Origin: Bacillota bacterium
GTDB lineage: Bacteria; Bacillota; Clostridia; Christensenellales; Aristaeellaceae
DNA length: 31,642 bases
Assembly (NCBI GenBank): GCA_023435435.1
Contig: JAEYRW010000065.1
Location: forward strand, 1 to 31,642
Direction: 5' to 3'
The notes beneath the pieces were generated by a model. The model searched no databases and was not told the origin of the DNA. It worked only from the letters and a program-made list of their open reading frames with translations. Position numbers and translations under genes: made by a program. Positions 14,017 through 22,881 of this stretch are shown here, in pieces. Positions within the stretch are counted from its first letter, which is position 1, and each line of letters begins with the position of its first letter.

Positions 14017-15836
14017 TGAAATTTCATTTGAAACGGAAATCCGTGAAGCTGGGAATCGGCGCAAAGACGACGTTCAGCCACATATCGCTGGCTGTTCTGG
14101 TCATCATCTTTGTGTCGATTTCCATGTCTGTGGCCGTCTATTCCTTCATGCGCGACGACAAAAAGCAGTCGCTGCTCAGGCAGGCCCAGGCCATTGCCCA
14201 GGCGGAATCGGGGCGCGCGATCATCGGTTACGACATCTCCCTCATGAAGATGTACGAAAACCTTTCGGACGCGAAGATCCTTTACATCGATCCGAATTAT
14301 GTCGCCACCCATCTGCCGCCCGTGGACGATTTCCAGTTCAATTCCGGAACCGAGGGACCGGCGGCGGACGAGCGGCTCCAGCAGGTGCAGATCATGGACG
14401 CCATCGACAAGTACTTCATCGCGCGCATCCTTGCCGGCGAGTCGGTGGCGGACATCCGCGCGTTCAAGTTCGTCAAGGGGGACATCATCTTCGCGGGCGC
14501 GCCGATTCTGGATGGGGACGGAACGGTTATGGGCGGGATCGTTTTGATTCAGTCGGTAAACGTGTTCCGGGAGCGCTCAGCGGTCATCCTTTTCATGCTG
14601 CTCATCGTGACGGCGATCTCGATCACCATCGCCATCGCGGCCTCGTGGCTGCTTTCCGGGCGGCTGTCCAATCCCATCATCGAGATTACCAACGCCGCCA
14701 GGCGGCTGGCGGACGGCAAGTACGGACAGTTTATCGAGGTCAAGTCCAAAGACGAAATCGGAGAGCTGGCGGAGACCCTCAATACGCTTTCCGTGCGGCT
14801 CAAGGACGTGGTCGGGCGGCTGCGCGAGGAGCGCGACAAGCTCGATCTCATCATCGACGGCATCGGCGAGGGCATCATCGCGGTGGACCGCGCCATGCGT
14901 GTGGTGCACTGCAACGATTCCTTTCTGCGGCTGGCGGAGCTGGGACGCAAGCCCATGCGCGTGTTCCCGGCGGAGGAATACGGGCGCATCCTGAACCTTT
15001 GCATGCGCAGCCGGGTGCGCGAGCGCGCCCTGTGGACGGTGGGCGACCGGAAGCTCGCCGCCATCGCATCGCCCCTCGAAGCGGACGAGATGGTCATCGG
15101 CGCCGTCTGTCTGGTGCAGGACGTCTCCGAGGCGGAGCGGCTGGAACAGATGCGGCGGGACTACGTGGCCAATGTGTCCCACGAGCTCAGGACGCCGCTG
15201 ACGGGCATTCGGGGGATGGTGGAGCCGCTTCTCGACGGGTACATCGACACCGATGAGGAGAAGCAGGATTGTTACCGGATCATCTATCAGGAGACCATCC
15301 GGCTCGAAAAGCTCATCCGCGAGATGCTCGACATGTCGCGGCTGCAGGACGGGCGGCTCACCATCGAGATCGAGGCGCTGGAAGTGAACGCCATCATCGG
15401 ATCGGCGGTCCGGCGCGTCGCGCAGACGGCGGCGGAGGCCGGGATCACGCTGCTCACCGAGGTGCCGGACGAATGCGCGGTCTGTCTGGGCAACGAGGAC
15501 CGGATCTTGCAGGTGCTGACGGTCTTTCTGGACAACGCCATGAGCTTCACGCCCTCCGGCGGCACCGTCGCGGCCTATGTGCGGGAGGAAGCCTCCCGGG
15601 TGGTGCTGGGCGTGCGGGACACGGGCTGTGGCATCGAACCCAAGGACCTGCCCTACATCTGGGAGCGTTTTTACAAGGTGGACAAGTCGCGGATGCGCAC
15701 ATCCGGCACGGGGTTGGGTCTGGCCATCGCCAAACTCATCGTGGAACGCATGGACGGCGAAATCGGCGTCACCTCTGAAGCGGGCAAGGGCGCGGATTTC
15801 TGGTTCTCCCTCAAAAAGGATACCCCGAACGAGTGA
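14016..15836 (+). CDS. Sensor histidine kinase (HAMP-PAS-HisKA-HATPase)
   Basis: A 606-residue membrane sensor kinase paired with the upstream regulator. Order: cytoplasmic tail, first membrane helix (about 22-44), extracellular sensor of about 140 residues (IYYID-type Cache/PAS-like fold is possible but not certain), second helix (about 188-212), HAMP (SGRLSNPIIEITNAARRLADGKY), PAS domain (ERDKLDLIIDGIGEGIIAVDRAMRVV), dimerisation domain with His389 (VSHELRTPLTG), N box (FLDNAMSFTP), G1 (DTGCGIEPKDL), F box (WERFYKVDKSR) and G2 (GTGLGLAIAKLIVE). All catalytic motifs are intact. This is the architecture of WalK/PhoR/ResE. The signal is unknown. The stop codon lies in the loop of the terminator that follows. 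Confidence 0.96.
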   Translation: MKFHLKRKSVKLGIGAKTTFSHISLAVLVIIFVSISMSVAVYSFMRDDKKQSLLRQAQAIAQAESGRAIIGYDISLMKMYENLSDAKILYIDPNYVATHLPPVDDFQFNSGTEGPAADERLQQVQIMDAIDKYFIARILAGESVADIRAFKFVKGDIIFAGAPILDGDGTVMGGIVLIQSVNVFRERSAVILFMLLIVTAISITIAIAASWLLSGRLSNPIIEITNAARRLADGKYGQFIEVKSKDEIGELAETLNTLSVRLKDVVGRLREERDKLDLIIDGIGEGIIAVDRAMRVVHCNDSFLRLAELGRKPMRVFPAEEYGRILNLCMRSRVRERALWTVGDRKLAAIASPLEADEMVIGAVCLVQDVSEAERLEQMRRDYVANVSHELRTPLTGIRGMVEPLLDGYIDTDEEKQDCYRIIYQETIRLEKLIREMLDMSRLQDGRLTIEIEALEVNAIIGSAVRRVAQTAAEAGITLLTEVPDECAVCLGNEDRILQVLTVFLDNAMSFTPSGGTVAAYVREEASRVVLGVRDTGCGIEPKDLPYIWERFYKVDKSRMRTSGTGLGLAIAKLIVERMDGEIGVTSEAGKGADFWFSLKKDTPNE

Positions 15837-15856
15837 TCGTCCGGGGTTGCCTTTTA
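15822..15856. terminator. Bidirectional terminator, kinase / double-GNAT genes
   Basis: The stem ACCCCG/CGGGGT extends through ACGA/TCGT across one mismatch, loop GTGA (15822-15847). It is followed by TGCCTTTT on the plus strand and by ATCCTTTTT on the minus strand. It serves both convergent transcripts. Confidence 0.75.
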
Positions 15857-16807
15857 CCGGGTAGGGAAGCGTAGCTCATATCTGACTTCGCCGACGCTGC
15901 TTCCGCCGATCTCGACGGAGCGCGCGGCGCCGCTTTCCCGCATGCCGGCCTTTTCATAGAATTTGCGCGCGCGCAGGTTTCCGGCAAGGACCCAGAGATA
16001 GATTTTTTCGTACCCCATCTCGCGCAAGGCCTGCGCCGCACCGGAAAAGAGGGCGACGCCACAACCCGTGCCCCATGCGTCCGGCAGCACGTAGATCGCG
16101 CGCAATTCACCCCAATCCTCGAACGCCGCGTCGCGCGCAGGGCCGAAGGAGACCACACCCACCACCGCGCCCTCCCGCTCCGCGACCAGATTGCGTCCGG
16201 GGTCGACGGCATTCGGCGCACAGTTCTCGTCGGTCAACGCATCCAGGAAGGCGTCCGGCACCAGATTCCGATAAGCCGCCTGCCATGAGCGGCGATAAAC
16301 GGCGCCAATGGCCCGCGCGTCGGGAGCGGCTGCCTTGCGGACCATGACGGGCTTCTCACACTTGGACCGCAAAACTGCGGCGCTTTGTTTGCCCTTCGTG
16401 CACAGATAGCGTACGGTGTCGGGATATTTTTCGCCCAGAGATTCGATTTGAAAGCCGCATTTGCGGTAGAATCCGACGGCGTCCGCGTCCGTTTCCGCCG
16501 TGACCGTCTCGATGGGCATGACTCTTTCCGCGAAGGAGATCAGATTCGCCGCGATGCCCTGTCCCCTGTGGGCGGGATGGGTGGCGACGCGCAGGATTTC
16601 AAATTCGCCTTCTCCGGCGCGCTTCAGGATGAGAACGCCGCACGGGAGACCGTTTTCGATGCCGGCAAAAGCGACGACGTCGGCGTCCGATTCGTATGCG
16701 TCAACCAGCTGGTTCAGCTTTTCGTCCGTCGGAAGATACACGCTTTGCGAAATGACCGCCTGAACCCGCGCGTCGCGCAGGCCGCCCTTGATGTCGACAA
16801 TCTCCAT
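15854..16807 (-). CDS. Tandem double-GNAT acetyltransferase
   Basis: A 317-residue protein made of two GNAT domains. The first (residues about 1-135) has EILRVATHPAHRGQGIAANLI, a canonical acetyl-CoA-binding motif, then ETDADAVGFYRKCGFQIE. The second (about 153-317) has ELRAIYVLPDAWGTGCGVALF, where the usual R/QxxGxG/A loop reads WGTGCG, and LAGNLRARKFYEKAGM. Both halves look complete, so either two active sites or one catalytic and one structural domain are possible. Substrates are unknown. It follows the HAD phosphatase gene by 15 bases on the same strand and ends at a two-way terminator. Confidence 0.9.
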   Translation of the reverse strand: MEIVDIKGGLRDARVQAVISQSVYLPTDEKLNQLVDAYESDADVVAFAGIENGLPCGVLILKRAGEGEFEILRVATHPAHRGQGIAANLISFAERVMPIETVTAETDADAVGFYRKCGFQIESLGEKYPDTVRYLCTKGKQSAAVLRSKCEKPVMVRKAAAPDARAIGAVYRRSWQAAYRNLVPDAFLDALTDENCAPNAVDPGRNLVAEREGAVVGVVSFGPARDAAFEDWGELRAIYVLPDAWGTGCGVALFSGAAQALREMGYEKIYLWVLAGNLRARKFYEKAGMRESGAARSVEIGGSSVGEVRYELRFPTR

Positions 16808-16822
16808 GAAAGCCTCCGGGAT

Positions 16823-17473
16823 TTACCCCAAAATGTATGTGCGCAGTGCATCGGCGGTGTCGAAAGCGGGCACGGCGCCCAAGTCGCCGATTTCGTCGCG
16901 GGTGCGGAAGCCCCAGGACACCCACGCGGCAGCAATGCCGGCGTTCTTCGCGGTTTCGAGGTCCACCGCCGAGTCGCCCACATAGAGCGTACGGTTTGGG
17001 GCCACGCCGAGCTCCTTCATGATCCGCGCCGCCGCGACGGGACTGGGCTTTTTCGGCGTTTCGGCAGATTCACCGAAGGCGCGCCCGTAAAAGCCGTAAA
17101 AATGGCTCTCGCAAAGGGCCTTGACCGCCTCGTCATACTTGTTGGAGTTGACACCGATCCTGATGCCCGCGTCCATGAGCGCCGCGAGAAGATTGGCGAC
17201 GCCCGGATAGGGCTTTGTTTCCACGTCGATGTTGGAATCGTAAAATGCCTTGAAGTCCGCAATGGCTTCCGCAATCTCCGCGTCCGGCGCGCCTGTGGGC
17301 AGGGAGCGCGTGAGGAGCATTCGCAGGCCGTCCCCGATGGCCATACGCACCTGCTCCCGGGTGCGGGCGGGCGCGCCATGCCCGGCGAGAGCCGCGTTGA
17401 CCGCGTTTTTCAAATCGTCCAGTGTATCGAGCAGCGTGCCGTCCAAATCGAAGATGACGAGGTCGTATTTCAT
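16823..17473 (-). CDS. HAD-superfamily phosphatase (phosphoglycolate phosphatase-like)
   Basis: A 216-residue haloacid dehalogenase-type hydrolase with an alpha-helical cap after motif I, as in Gph/PpaX phosphoglycolate and pyrophosphate phosphatases. Motif I is DLDGTLLDT with nucleophile Asp9 and Asp11; motif II is the Ser in IGVNSNKYD; motif III is the Lys in ETPKKPSP; motif IV is YVGDSAVDLETAKNAG. The enzyme would dephosphorylate a small phosphorylated metabolite; which one cannot be told. ATG 17473 has AAAGGAGAG about eight bases upstream. A possible extended -10 (TGATACGAT on the minus strand, near 17495-17503) lies ahead without a good -35. First gene of a two-gene unit with the double-GNAT gene. 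Confidence 0.88.
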   Translation of the reverse strand: MKYDLVIFDLDGTLLDTLDDLKNAVNAALAGHGAPARTREQVRMAIGDGLRMLLTRSLPTGAPDAEIAEAIADFKAFYDSNIDVETKPYPGVANLLAALMDAGIRIGVNSNKYDEAVKALCESHFYGFYGRAFGESAETPKKPSPVAAARIMKELGVAPNRTLYVGDSAVDLETAKNAGIAAAWVSWGFRTRDEIGDLGAVPAFDTADALRTYILG

Positions 17474-17565
17474 CGCGATCTCTCCTTTTCCGCTATCGTA
17501 TCACGCGCGCCAAAAGCGGCGGTTGCGGCACGGTTTATTTTGCGTTATATGGTACACGCAACAAT

Positions 17566-17594
17566 TTGCAACGGGGCACCGCGTATGATATAAT
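17566..17594 (+). promoter_or_regulatory. Promoter of methyltransferase-hslO operon
   Basis: TTGCAA (17566-17571) and a perfect TATAAT (17589-17594) are separated by 17 bases. The leader before the ATG at 17626 is about 25 bases. It is the only clear promoter seen for the six genes up to the terminator at 24416. Confidence 0.75.
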
Positions 17595-17625
17595 AAGGTT
17601 GGATAAATCCAAGCAAGAGGGAAAA

Positions 17626-18375
17626 ATGGGAATATATGGGGGCTTTGCCGGGGTATACGACCGGCTGATGGACGATTTCGATTACGAGGGCTGGGCAGAC
17701 TATTATCTCGAGGCGATGGCGCGAACCGGCGCTTCATCCATCCAGACCGTCTGCGACTGCGCCTGCGGAACGGGGTCCATGTCGGTTGCGCTGGCGAAGC
17801 GCGGTTTGCGCGTGACGGGCGTCGACATTTCCGCCGAGATGCTTGAGGTGGCGGCTGTCAAGGCGCGCGCGGCGGCGCAGAAAATCATGCTTGTCAAACA
17901 GGACATGTGCCGCCTCGCGCTTCCGAGGCCCGTGGACGCAATTGTGTGCGCCTGCGACGGCGTCAATTATCTGACCTCGGTTGCGCGGGTGCGTGGGTTT
18001 TTCGCCGCGGCGCACGCGGCGCTTCGGCCCGGCGGCTGCCTCGCCTTCGACATTTCGTCCCGGTACAAGCTCGAAACCGTCGTTGGAAACGCCTTTTTCG
18101 GGGAAGAACGGGACGACGTGGCGTATCTTTGGTCAAACCGCTTCGATCCGGAAAAAAGGACCGTTCATATGGACGTAACCTTCTTCATCCGGACGGAAGG
18201 CGGACTCTACCAGCGGGTCAACGAGGCGCACGTCCAGCGCGCCCACGAGGCGGACGAAATCGCGGAGGCGCTTCAGGGCGGCGGGTTTCGGGGTATACAA
18301 ATATGCGGCGACCGGACGTTTGGCGCGCCCGGTGCGCAGGAAGAGCGAATCCATTTTTTCGCGGTTCGCGCATAG
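17626..18375 (+). CDS. Class I SAM-dependent methyltransferase
   Basis: A 249-residue Rossmann-fold methyltransferase. It opens with YGGFAGVYDRLMDDFDYEGW, typical of a group of small-molecule methyltransferases in Bacillota. Motif I is VCDCACGTGSMSVALAKRG, with the acidic end of strand 2 in VTGVDIS; the KQDMCRLAL segment and the DAIVCACDGVNYL strand follow. The acceptor is unknown. The ATG at 17626 follows AGAGGG; an open extension upstream would run into the promoter. It lies 15 bases before hslO and begins a six-gene unit. Its product could act on a small molecule or a protein; there is no evidence either way. Confidence 0.88.
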   Translation: MGIYGGFAGVYDRLMDDFDYEGWADYYLEAMARTGASSIQTVCDCACGTGSMSVALAKRGLRVTGVDISAEMLEVAAVKARAAAQKIMLVKQDMCRLALPRPVDAIVCACDGVNYLTSVARVRGFFAAAHAALRPGGCLAFDISSRYKLETVVGNAFFGEERDDVAYLWSNRFDPEKRTVHMDVTFFIRTEGGLYQRVNEAHVQRAHEADEIAEALQGGGFRGIQICGDRTFGAPGAQEERIHFFAVRA

Positions 18376-18390
18376 AAAACGGAGAATGAA

Positions 18391-19284
18391 ATGAACGCAA
18401 TGAACAGGGACGGACTTTTGAACATATCATTGCTCGAGGGGCAGGCGCGCGCGCTTCTCATTGAGTCGACGGATCTGGTCGAACGCGCGCGGCAAATCCA
18501 CGCGCTTTCCAGAATCGCCACGGCGGCGCTTGGCAGGACGCTTTCCGCCACCGTCATGATGGCCTCCACGCTCAAGGGGAAAAACGAATCGCTGTCGGTG
18601 ACCATTAAGGGTGGCGGGCCCATCGGCTCCATCGTTGCGGTGGGGCATCCGGACGGCACCGTCAAGGGATACTGCGACAATCCCGGGGTCGATCTCCCCA
18701 GAACCGGGAAAAAGCTGCCCGTGGGCGCGGCGGTGGGAACACAGGGAAAGCTTACCGTCGTCAAAGATCTGGGAATGAAGGAGCCCTATGTGGGACAGGT
18801 AAACCTCGTCTCCGGCGAAATCGCGGAGGACTTCGCCATGTATTTCACGGCTTCCGAACAGGTAAATTCGCTTGTTTCGCTGGGCGTGCTCGTGGGGGAA
18901 ACGGTGGAGAGCGCGGGCGGACTCATCATCCAGATGATGCCCGGCGCCAGCGAGGCGGCGATCAAGTCCGTCGAGATGAGCGCGAACATGTTCTACGATC
19001 TTTCCGGCACCATGAAGGAACTGCATCTCCACGGCGCGATGCGGGACCTGCTCGGCCATCTGCAGCCGGAGGTGCTTTCCGAGACGACGCCCGCGTTCCG
19101 CTGCAATTGTTCTCGGCCGCGCATCGAGCGGGTGCTGGTGACCCTGGGCCGCGCGGAACTCGAATCGATGATCGAGGAACAGCACGGCGCGCAGGTGGAC
19201 TGCCACTTCTGCAACAAGCGGTACGAGTTTTCCGAAAACGACCTCAAAACATTGCTGGCGCACGCGCTGGGGGAGGTAAAATGA
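18391..19284 (+). CDS. hslO: Redox-regulated chaperone Hsp33
   Basis: A 297-residue Hsp33, a cytosolic holdase chaperone that is kept inactive by zinc under reducing conditions and unfolds its C-terminal switch when oxidised, binding unfolding proteins during oxidative stress. The N-terminal domain (ATVMMASTLKGKNESLSVTIKGGGPIG and PDGTVKGYCDNPGV) and linker are typical. The four zinc ligands are Cys238/Cys240 (CNC) and Cys271/Cys274 (CHFC), all present. ATG 18391 has GGAG six bases upstream; ATG at residue 4 is an alternative. The stop overlaps the next start (ATGA), so the downstream TPR gene is coupled to it. Confidence 0.97.
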   Translation: MNAMNRDGLLNISLLEGQARALLIESTDLVERARQIHALSRIATAALGRTLSATVMMASTLKGKNESLSVTIKGGGPIGSIVAVGHPDGTVKGYCDNPGVDLPRTGKKLPVGAAVGTQGKLTVVKDLGMKEPYVGQVNLVSGEIAEDFAMYFTASEQVNSLVSLGVLVGETVESAGGLIIQMMPGASEAAIKSVEMSANMFYDLSGTMKELHLHGAMRDLLGHLQPEVLSETTPAFRCNCSRPRIERVLVTLGRAELESMIEEQHGAQVDCHFCNKRYEFSENDLKTLLAHALGEVK

Positions 19285-20981
19285 GCTTCGATCCGAAGAT
19301 CGTGCCCTTTGACCGGGGCGCGGATTTTGTGCATCAGCGCGCGCTGAAAAACCGGCGCGACAATAACATCATCGACGCGCTCGAGCTTATGCGCAAGGCC
19401 GTCGAAGCCTCGCCGGAAAACGAGGGCTATCAGATGGATCTGGCGGAGCTTCTCACGGAGCTCGGATGCCTGACCCAGTCGAATCAGGTGCTGCTCGACA
19501 TGCTGAACAAGGGCGCGCGCAAGGACGAGTGCCTGTATTCGCTTGCCATCAACCAGCTCAACATGAACAACCCGGACGCCGCCAAGAAGCTTTTGCGCAT
19601 GTGCCTGGACGATTCCGCAAAGAGCCCCATCCGCGACCAGGCGCGGGCGCTTTCCGGCGAAATTGAGATGTACGAGGCGCTCAACCGTCCGATGACGCGC
19701 AGGCTGGAGCGCATGCTCATCATTTCGGACATGGCGTGCGACAAGCTCCGGCGCGAGGATTATCCCGGCGCGCGGGAGTTGTTCGAGCGGGCAATCAGCA
19801 TGGACAAGAGCCAGCGGGACGTGCGGGCGCTTTTGGCCATGACATACATGCTGCTCGGGCGGATCGAGGAGGCCATCCTCAACGCCGAGGACGCCATCCG
19901 GGAGCCGGGCACGACGCTCCGGGCGCTGTGCGTCGCCGCGCAGGTGTTCAATATGGCGGGCGACGAAGCGCGCGCGCGCGCGGCCCTTGCGCGGGCGATG
20001 GAATTCAGGCCCGACGGGCTCGAGATGCGCATGCTCATATTCTCGCTGTTCGAGCTTAAGATGTACAAGGAGGCGCGGGGCTGCGCCCAGGACGGGCTCA
20101 CCGACGCGCCCTACGACAGGCCCCTTCTGCACGCCATGGCGGTCACGAGCATCTGCGCGGGGGAAAGTCCCGAAAAGGCCGCGCGCTTCTGGCAGCGCAT
20201 CGCGCGCATCGATCCGGAGGACACCGTGGCGGCGTACTACTGCCGCGCGGCGGCGGAAAATAAAATCGATCCCGAGGAGCTTTCGTGTGAGTACCAGGTG
20301 CCGCGCGCGGAAATGCTCGAGCGGTTCAAGTATATCACAGACAAGCTCGACGGAGACCTGGCGCAGCTGGGCGAGGACTGGAAGGCGGATGTGCGTTTCC
20401 GCACCATGCTCGCGTGGTGTCTGACGGCCTCCGACCGGCGGTTCCGCGAAGCGGCGGTAACGCTTCTTTCCTCCATCGACGATCCGCAGGCGGAAAGCCA
20501 GCTCAGGGAATACATGCTCAGGGTGGACACGGGCTTTGACATGACGCTCCGGGCCGCCACCATGTACCGCATGCGCGGGCTGGATGTGCGGCGGATTTTG
20601 CCGCCCTATATGGAAAAAAGCGACGGCCTGATGCCCGACGGAAACCGGGTGCTGGACGGCATGAGCGTGGGGCACAGGCAGCTCGTGCGGCTGGCCAGCG
20701 ACGTGCTCGAAAGGCGGTACGACGTCTTCGCGTTCGATCATCTGGCGGTCATGTGGGACATGTACCGGCGGCACACGCCCATGCGCACCGATCCTTTGGT
20801 CAAGACGGAGACCGCGGCAGCGGCGCTGGCATACTGCTATCTGGTGCTCGCGGAAAAGAAACCGAGCTTTTACCGGCTGAGCGCGCAATTCGGATGCCCC
20901 GTCCGGCAGCTGATGTTCTTCGCGCGCAGAATGGCCTCGGTGCTCGAGCGGGGAGGGTCGCCCAGTGGCGAAGCTGATTGA
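19281..20981 (+). CDS. Large TPR-repeat protein of unknown function
   Basis: A 566-residue soluble protein with many tetratricopeptide-type helix pairs over about residues 15-330 (for example ALELMRKAVEASPENEGYQ, ARELFERAISMDKSQRDVR and ARAALARAMEFRPDGLEMR). The remaining third is helical without clear TPR spacing and ends in a helix-turn-helix-like stretch (FYRLSAQFGCPVRQLMFFAR). No signal peptide or membrane segment. TPR proteins are scaffolds or adaptors; nothing tells the partner. The ATG overlaps the hslO stop by four bases and the end overlaps the next gene by 17 bases. I do not recognise a named family. Its place next to a chaperone and two other repeat proteins suggests a common complex, which is inference. 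Confidence 0.85.
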   Translation: MSFDPKIVPFDRGADFVHQRALKNRRDNNIIDALELMRKAVEASPENEGYQMDLAELLTELGCLTQSNQVLLDMLNKGARKDECLYSLAINQLNMNNPDAAKKLLRMCLDDSAKSPIRDQARALSGEIEMYEALNRPMTRRLERMLIISDMACDKLRREDYPGARELFERAISMDKSQRDVRALLAMTYMLLGRIEEAILNAEDAIREPGTTLRALCVAAQVFNMAGDEARARAALARAMEFRPDGLEMRMLIFSLFELKMYKEARGCAQDGLTDAPYDRPLLHAMAVTSICAGESPEKAARFWQRIARIDPEDTVAAYYCRAAAENKIDPEELSCEYQVPRAEMLERFKYITDKLDGDLAQLGEDWKADVRFRTMLAWCLTASDRRFREAAVTLLSSIDDPQAESQLREYMLRVDTGFDMTLRAATMYRMRGLDVRRILPPYMEKSDGLMPDGNRVLDGMSVGHRQLVRLASDVLERRYDVFAFDHLAVMWDMYRRHTPMRTDPLVKTETAAAALAYCYLVLAEKKPSFYRLSAQFGCPVRQLMFFARRMASVLERGGSPSGEAD

Positions 20982-21777
20982 TTTCGACAAAAAATACATG
21001 GTATTCGCGTCCGGTTCCCTCAAGGAAATGGCCAACCTCAAGGAGGACGAGCTTGAGGACGCGCTGAACGACACGGTGAAAAGGTGGCTTGCGACAAAGG
21101 ACGCGGACCTGGGTGGAAAGACGCCGGACGAGTACTTTGCGGATCTCCCGCCCGGGGCGCTCGCGGACAACCTTCTGGCATACTGCGAGGCCGGCATGCG
21201 CCCGCCGGAGCCGCTCTACCGGCGCATCGCCAAAACAAAGGAATGCGCGCCGCCGCTTTTTGAAATCGCGGGAAACCGGAATCTTTCGGAAAAGGCGCGG
21301 GGAACGGCGCTGCGGCTGCTCATCGACATGGAGGCGGACGGGCTGACGAGCCTTGCCGCGGACATGCTCCTTGGAGAAGGAGCGCTTGCGGAAGAAGCGG
21401 CGGATTGGCTGAAAGCCGCGGGATATGGGGCGGTTGAGCCGCTGCTCCTCCGCTACGAAACGGCGGATGAGGACGCGCGGGAAGCGATTCTGGACGTCCT
21501 GTGCGCGTATCCGGGCGTTGGGCGCACGGCGGAGATCCTTGCCGAACGGCTTTTGTCCCGCCATGAGAAGCGCGCGCTGCACGCGTCCTATGCCGCGCGG
21601 CTGGGGGACGAGGCGCTCTTAAAGCCCCTCGAGGCCCTTGCCCGCTTGAGCGATTTGACGTATTACGACTATCTGGAAATCCGAAACGCCATCGAGGCCC
21701 TCGGCGGCGACCCGGGCACGGAACGGCAGTTTTACGGCGATCCGGATTTCGAGCGGCTGCGGGAGGAACCGGATTGA
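20965..21777 (+). CDS. Helical-repeat (HEAT-like) protein of unknown function
   Basis: A 270-residue soluble protein starting with GTG at 20965, supported by GGGAGGG about seven bases upstream and inside the end of the preceding gene (17-base overlap). After an N-terminal helical region (FASGSLKEMANLKEDELEDA), it shows short leucine/alanine-rich helix pairs resembling HEAT repeats (SEKARGTALRLLIDMEADGL, EEAADWLKAAGYGAVEPLLL, DAREAILDVLCAYPGVGRTA and KPLEALARLSDLT). Such proteins bind other proteins; no catalytic motif is seen. No known family is recognised with confidence. Confidence 0.8.
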   Translation: MAKLIDFDKKYMVFASGSLKEMANLKEDELEDALNDTVKRWLATKDADLGGKTPDEYFADLPPGALADNLLAYCEAGMRPPEPLYRRIAKTKECAPPLFEIAGNRNLSEKARGTALRLLIDMEADGLTSLAADMLLGEGALAEEAADWLKAAGYGAVEPLLLRYETADEDAREAILDVLCAYPGVGRTAEILAERLLSRHEKRALHASYAARLGDEALLKPLEALARLSDLTYYDYLEIRNAIEALGGDPGTERQFYGDPDFERLREEPD

Positions 21778-21816
21778 CCCCCTGTGGAAATGACCGAATC
21801 GGAGGCTGATCATCAC

Positions 21817-22869
21817 ATGAAGTGCCCAAATTGCGGACGGGAGAACCCGGGAATCCGGCTTTTCTGCTCGGGATGCGGGGAGCTGCTCGATTCGGAGGCG
21901 GGGATGCCCGCGCCGGACACCACTGAGCCGGACGACGACATCAAAATCTATCGTAAGGCGAAGGATCCGGAACCTGTGCCCGACGCAAAGGGACCGGAGG
22001 AAGCCGCGTTTCTTGACGACGAGCCCGACGGCGAGACGGATTTTTTCACGCGCCGCGAGCGCGTGCGCAGGCTCTACGAGGAGGATTGGCCGGAGCTGAC
22101 GCAGAAGGCGGAGCCCCTCGTGCGCGAACGGATCTTCGACGGCCGGGCGGACGAAAAGCCAAAGAGCGACGGCAGTCCCTATGCGCGGCCCAATCAGGAA
22201 GTCCGCAAACCGCCGACGCTGACGCAAAAACGGCCTGTGCGGGTCGGACAGCCCAGCACGCTGGTGCCCCGGCGGGACGTCACCCTCGACCCGGAGCGCC
22301 TGTTTACCGTGCGGGGAGAAACGCCCTTTGACGAGGACGATTTCGACCGCGCCCCCCGTGCGCCGCGAAAGACCGCCCGGCGGGCAAGCCCGTACGAGGA
22401 AGCGGAAAGCCAGACCTTTTTTATGCGCCACGTGCGGGGGATCGTCGGGATGATTCTGCTCGTCGTCACGGCGACCATCGTGCTCACTTGGGCGTTCACG
22501 CCCAACACGCAGCTCGTGCTGGCGCGGCTCGACCTTGCCTGGTCCGCGTCCGCGTACGCGAGCCTGGGCACCAACGCTTACAACGCCGGGGACTACGCGG
22601 AGGCGGGACGCTATTTTGAAGCCGCGCTCAAAAAGGACGCGGACAACGTCAACTATGCCATTTACGCCGTCAATTCGTACATCCAGAACGGAGAAACGTC
22701 GAGGGCTGCCGCGATGCTGAAAAAACTCATCGCGCTGAAGCCGGACAACGCGGACTACTATGTCACGCTCATCGGAGTCTACGGCGGATACGAGAACCTG
22801 CCGGCGGACGCGAAGGCGCTTGTGGACGAGGGGTACACGCGCACGGGCGACGACCGGCTGAAAAACTGA
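21817..22869 (+). CDS. Zinc-ribbon, single-pass membrane protein with extracytoplasmic TPRs
   Basis: A 350-residue protein in three parts. Residues 1-25 form a zinc ribbon (Cys3, Cys6, Cys17, Cys20: CPNC...CSGC). Residues 35-205 are a long acidic, low-complexity cytoplasmic region rich in Asp, Glu, Pro and Arg. One membrane helix lies at about 208-228 (VGMILLVVTATIVLTWAF). The last 115 residues carry TPR-like pairs (YNAGDYAEAGRYFEAALKKD and RAAAMLKKLIALKPDNADYY), predicted outside the membrane. Start choice: ATG 21817 with GGAGG 11 bases upstream, which places the zinc ribbon at the very N-terminus as is usual; a GTG at 21784 is less likely. Function is unknown. Fourth repeat or chaperone gene in this unit. 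Confidence 0.82.
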   Translation: MKCPNCGRENPGIRLFCSGCGELLDSEAGMPAPDTTEPDDDIKIYRKAKDPEPVPDAKGPEEAAFLDDEPDGETDFFTRRERVRRLYEEDWPELTQKAEPLVRERIFDGRADEKPKSDGSPYARPNQEVRKPPTLTQKRPVRVGQPSTLVPRRDVTLDPERLFTVRGETPFDEDDFDRAPRAPRKTARRASPYEEAESQTFFMRHVRGIVGMILLVVTATIVLTWAFTPNTQLVLARLDLAWSASAYASLGTNAYNAGDYAEAGRYFEAALKKDADNVNYAIYAVNSYIQNGETSRAAAMLKKLIALKPDNADYYVTLIGVYGGYENLPADAKALVDEGYTRTGDDRLKN

Positions 22870-22881
22870 CGGAGGGGTAAA

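Noticed and set aside
18993..21197. A 734-codon open frame on the minus strand opposite hslO and the TPR gene
   Set aside because: It mirrors true genes with good ribosome binding sites and recognisable repeats on the plus strand. Its composition (Arg/His/Pro rich) is typical of antisense frames in GC-rich DNA.
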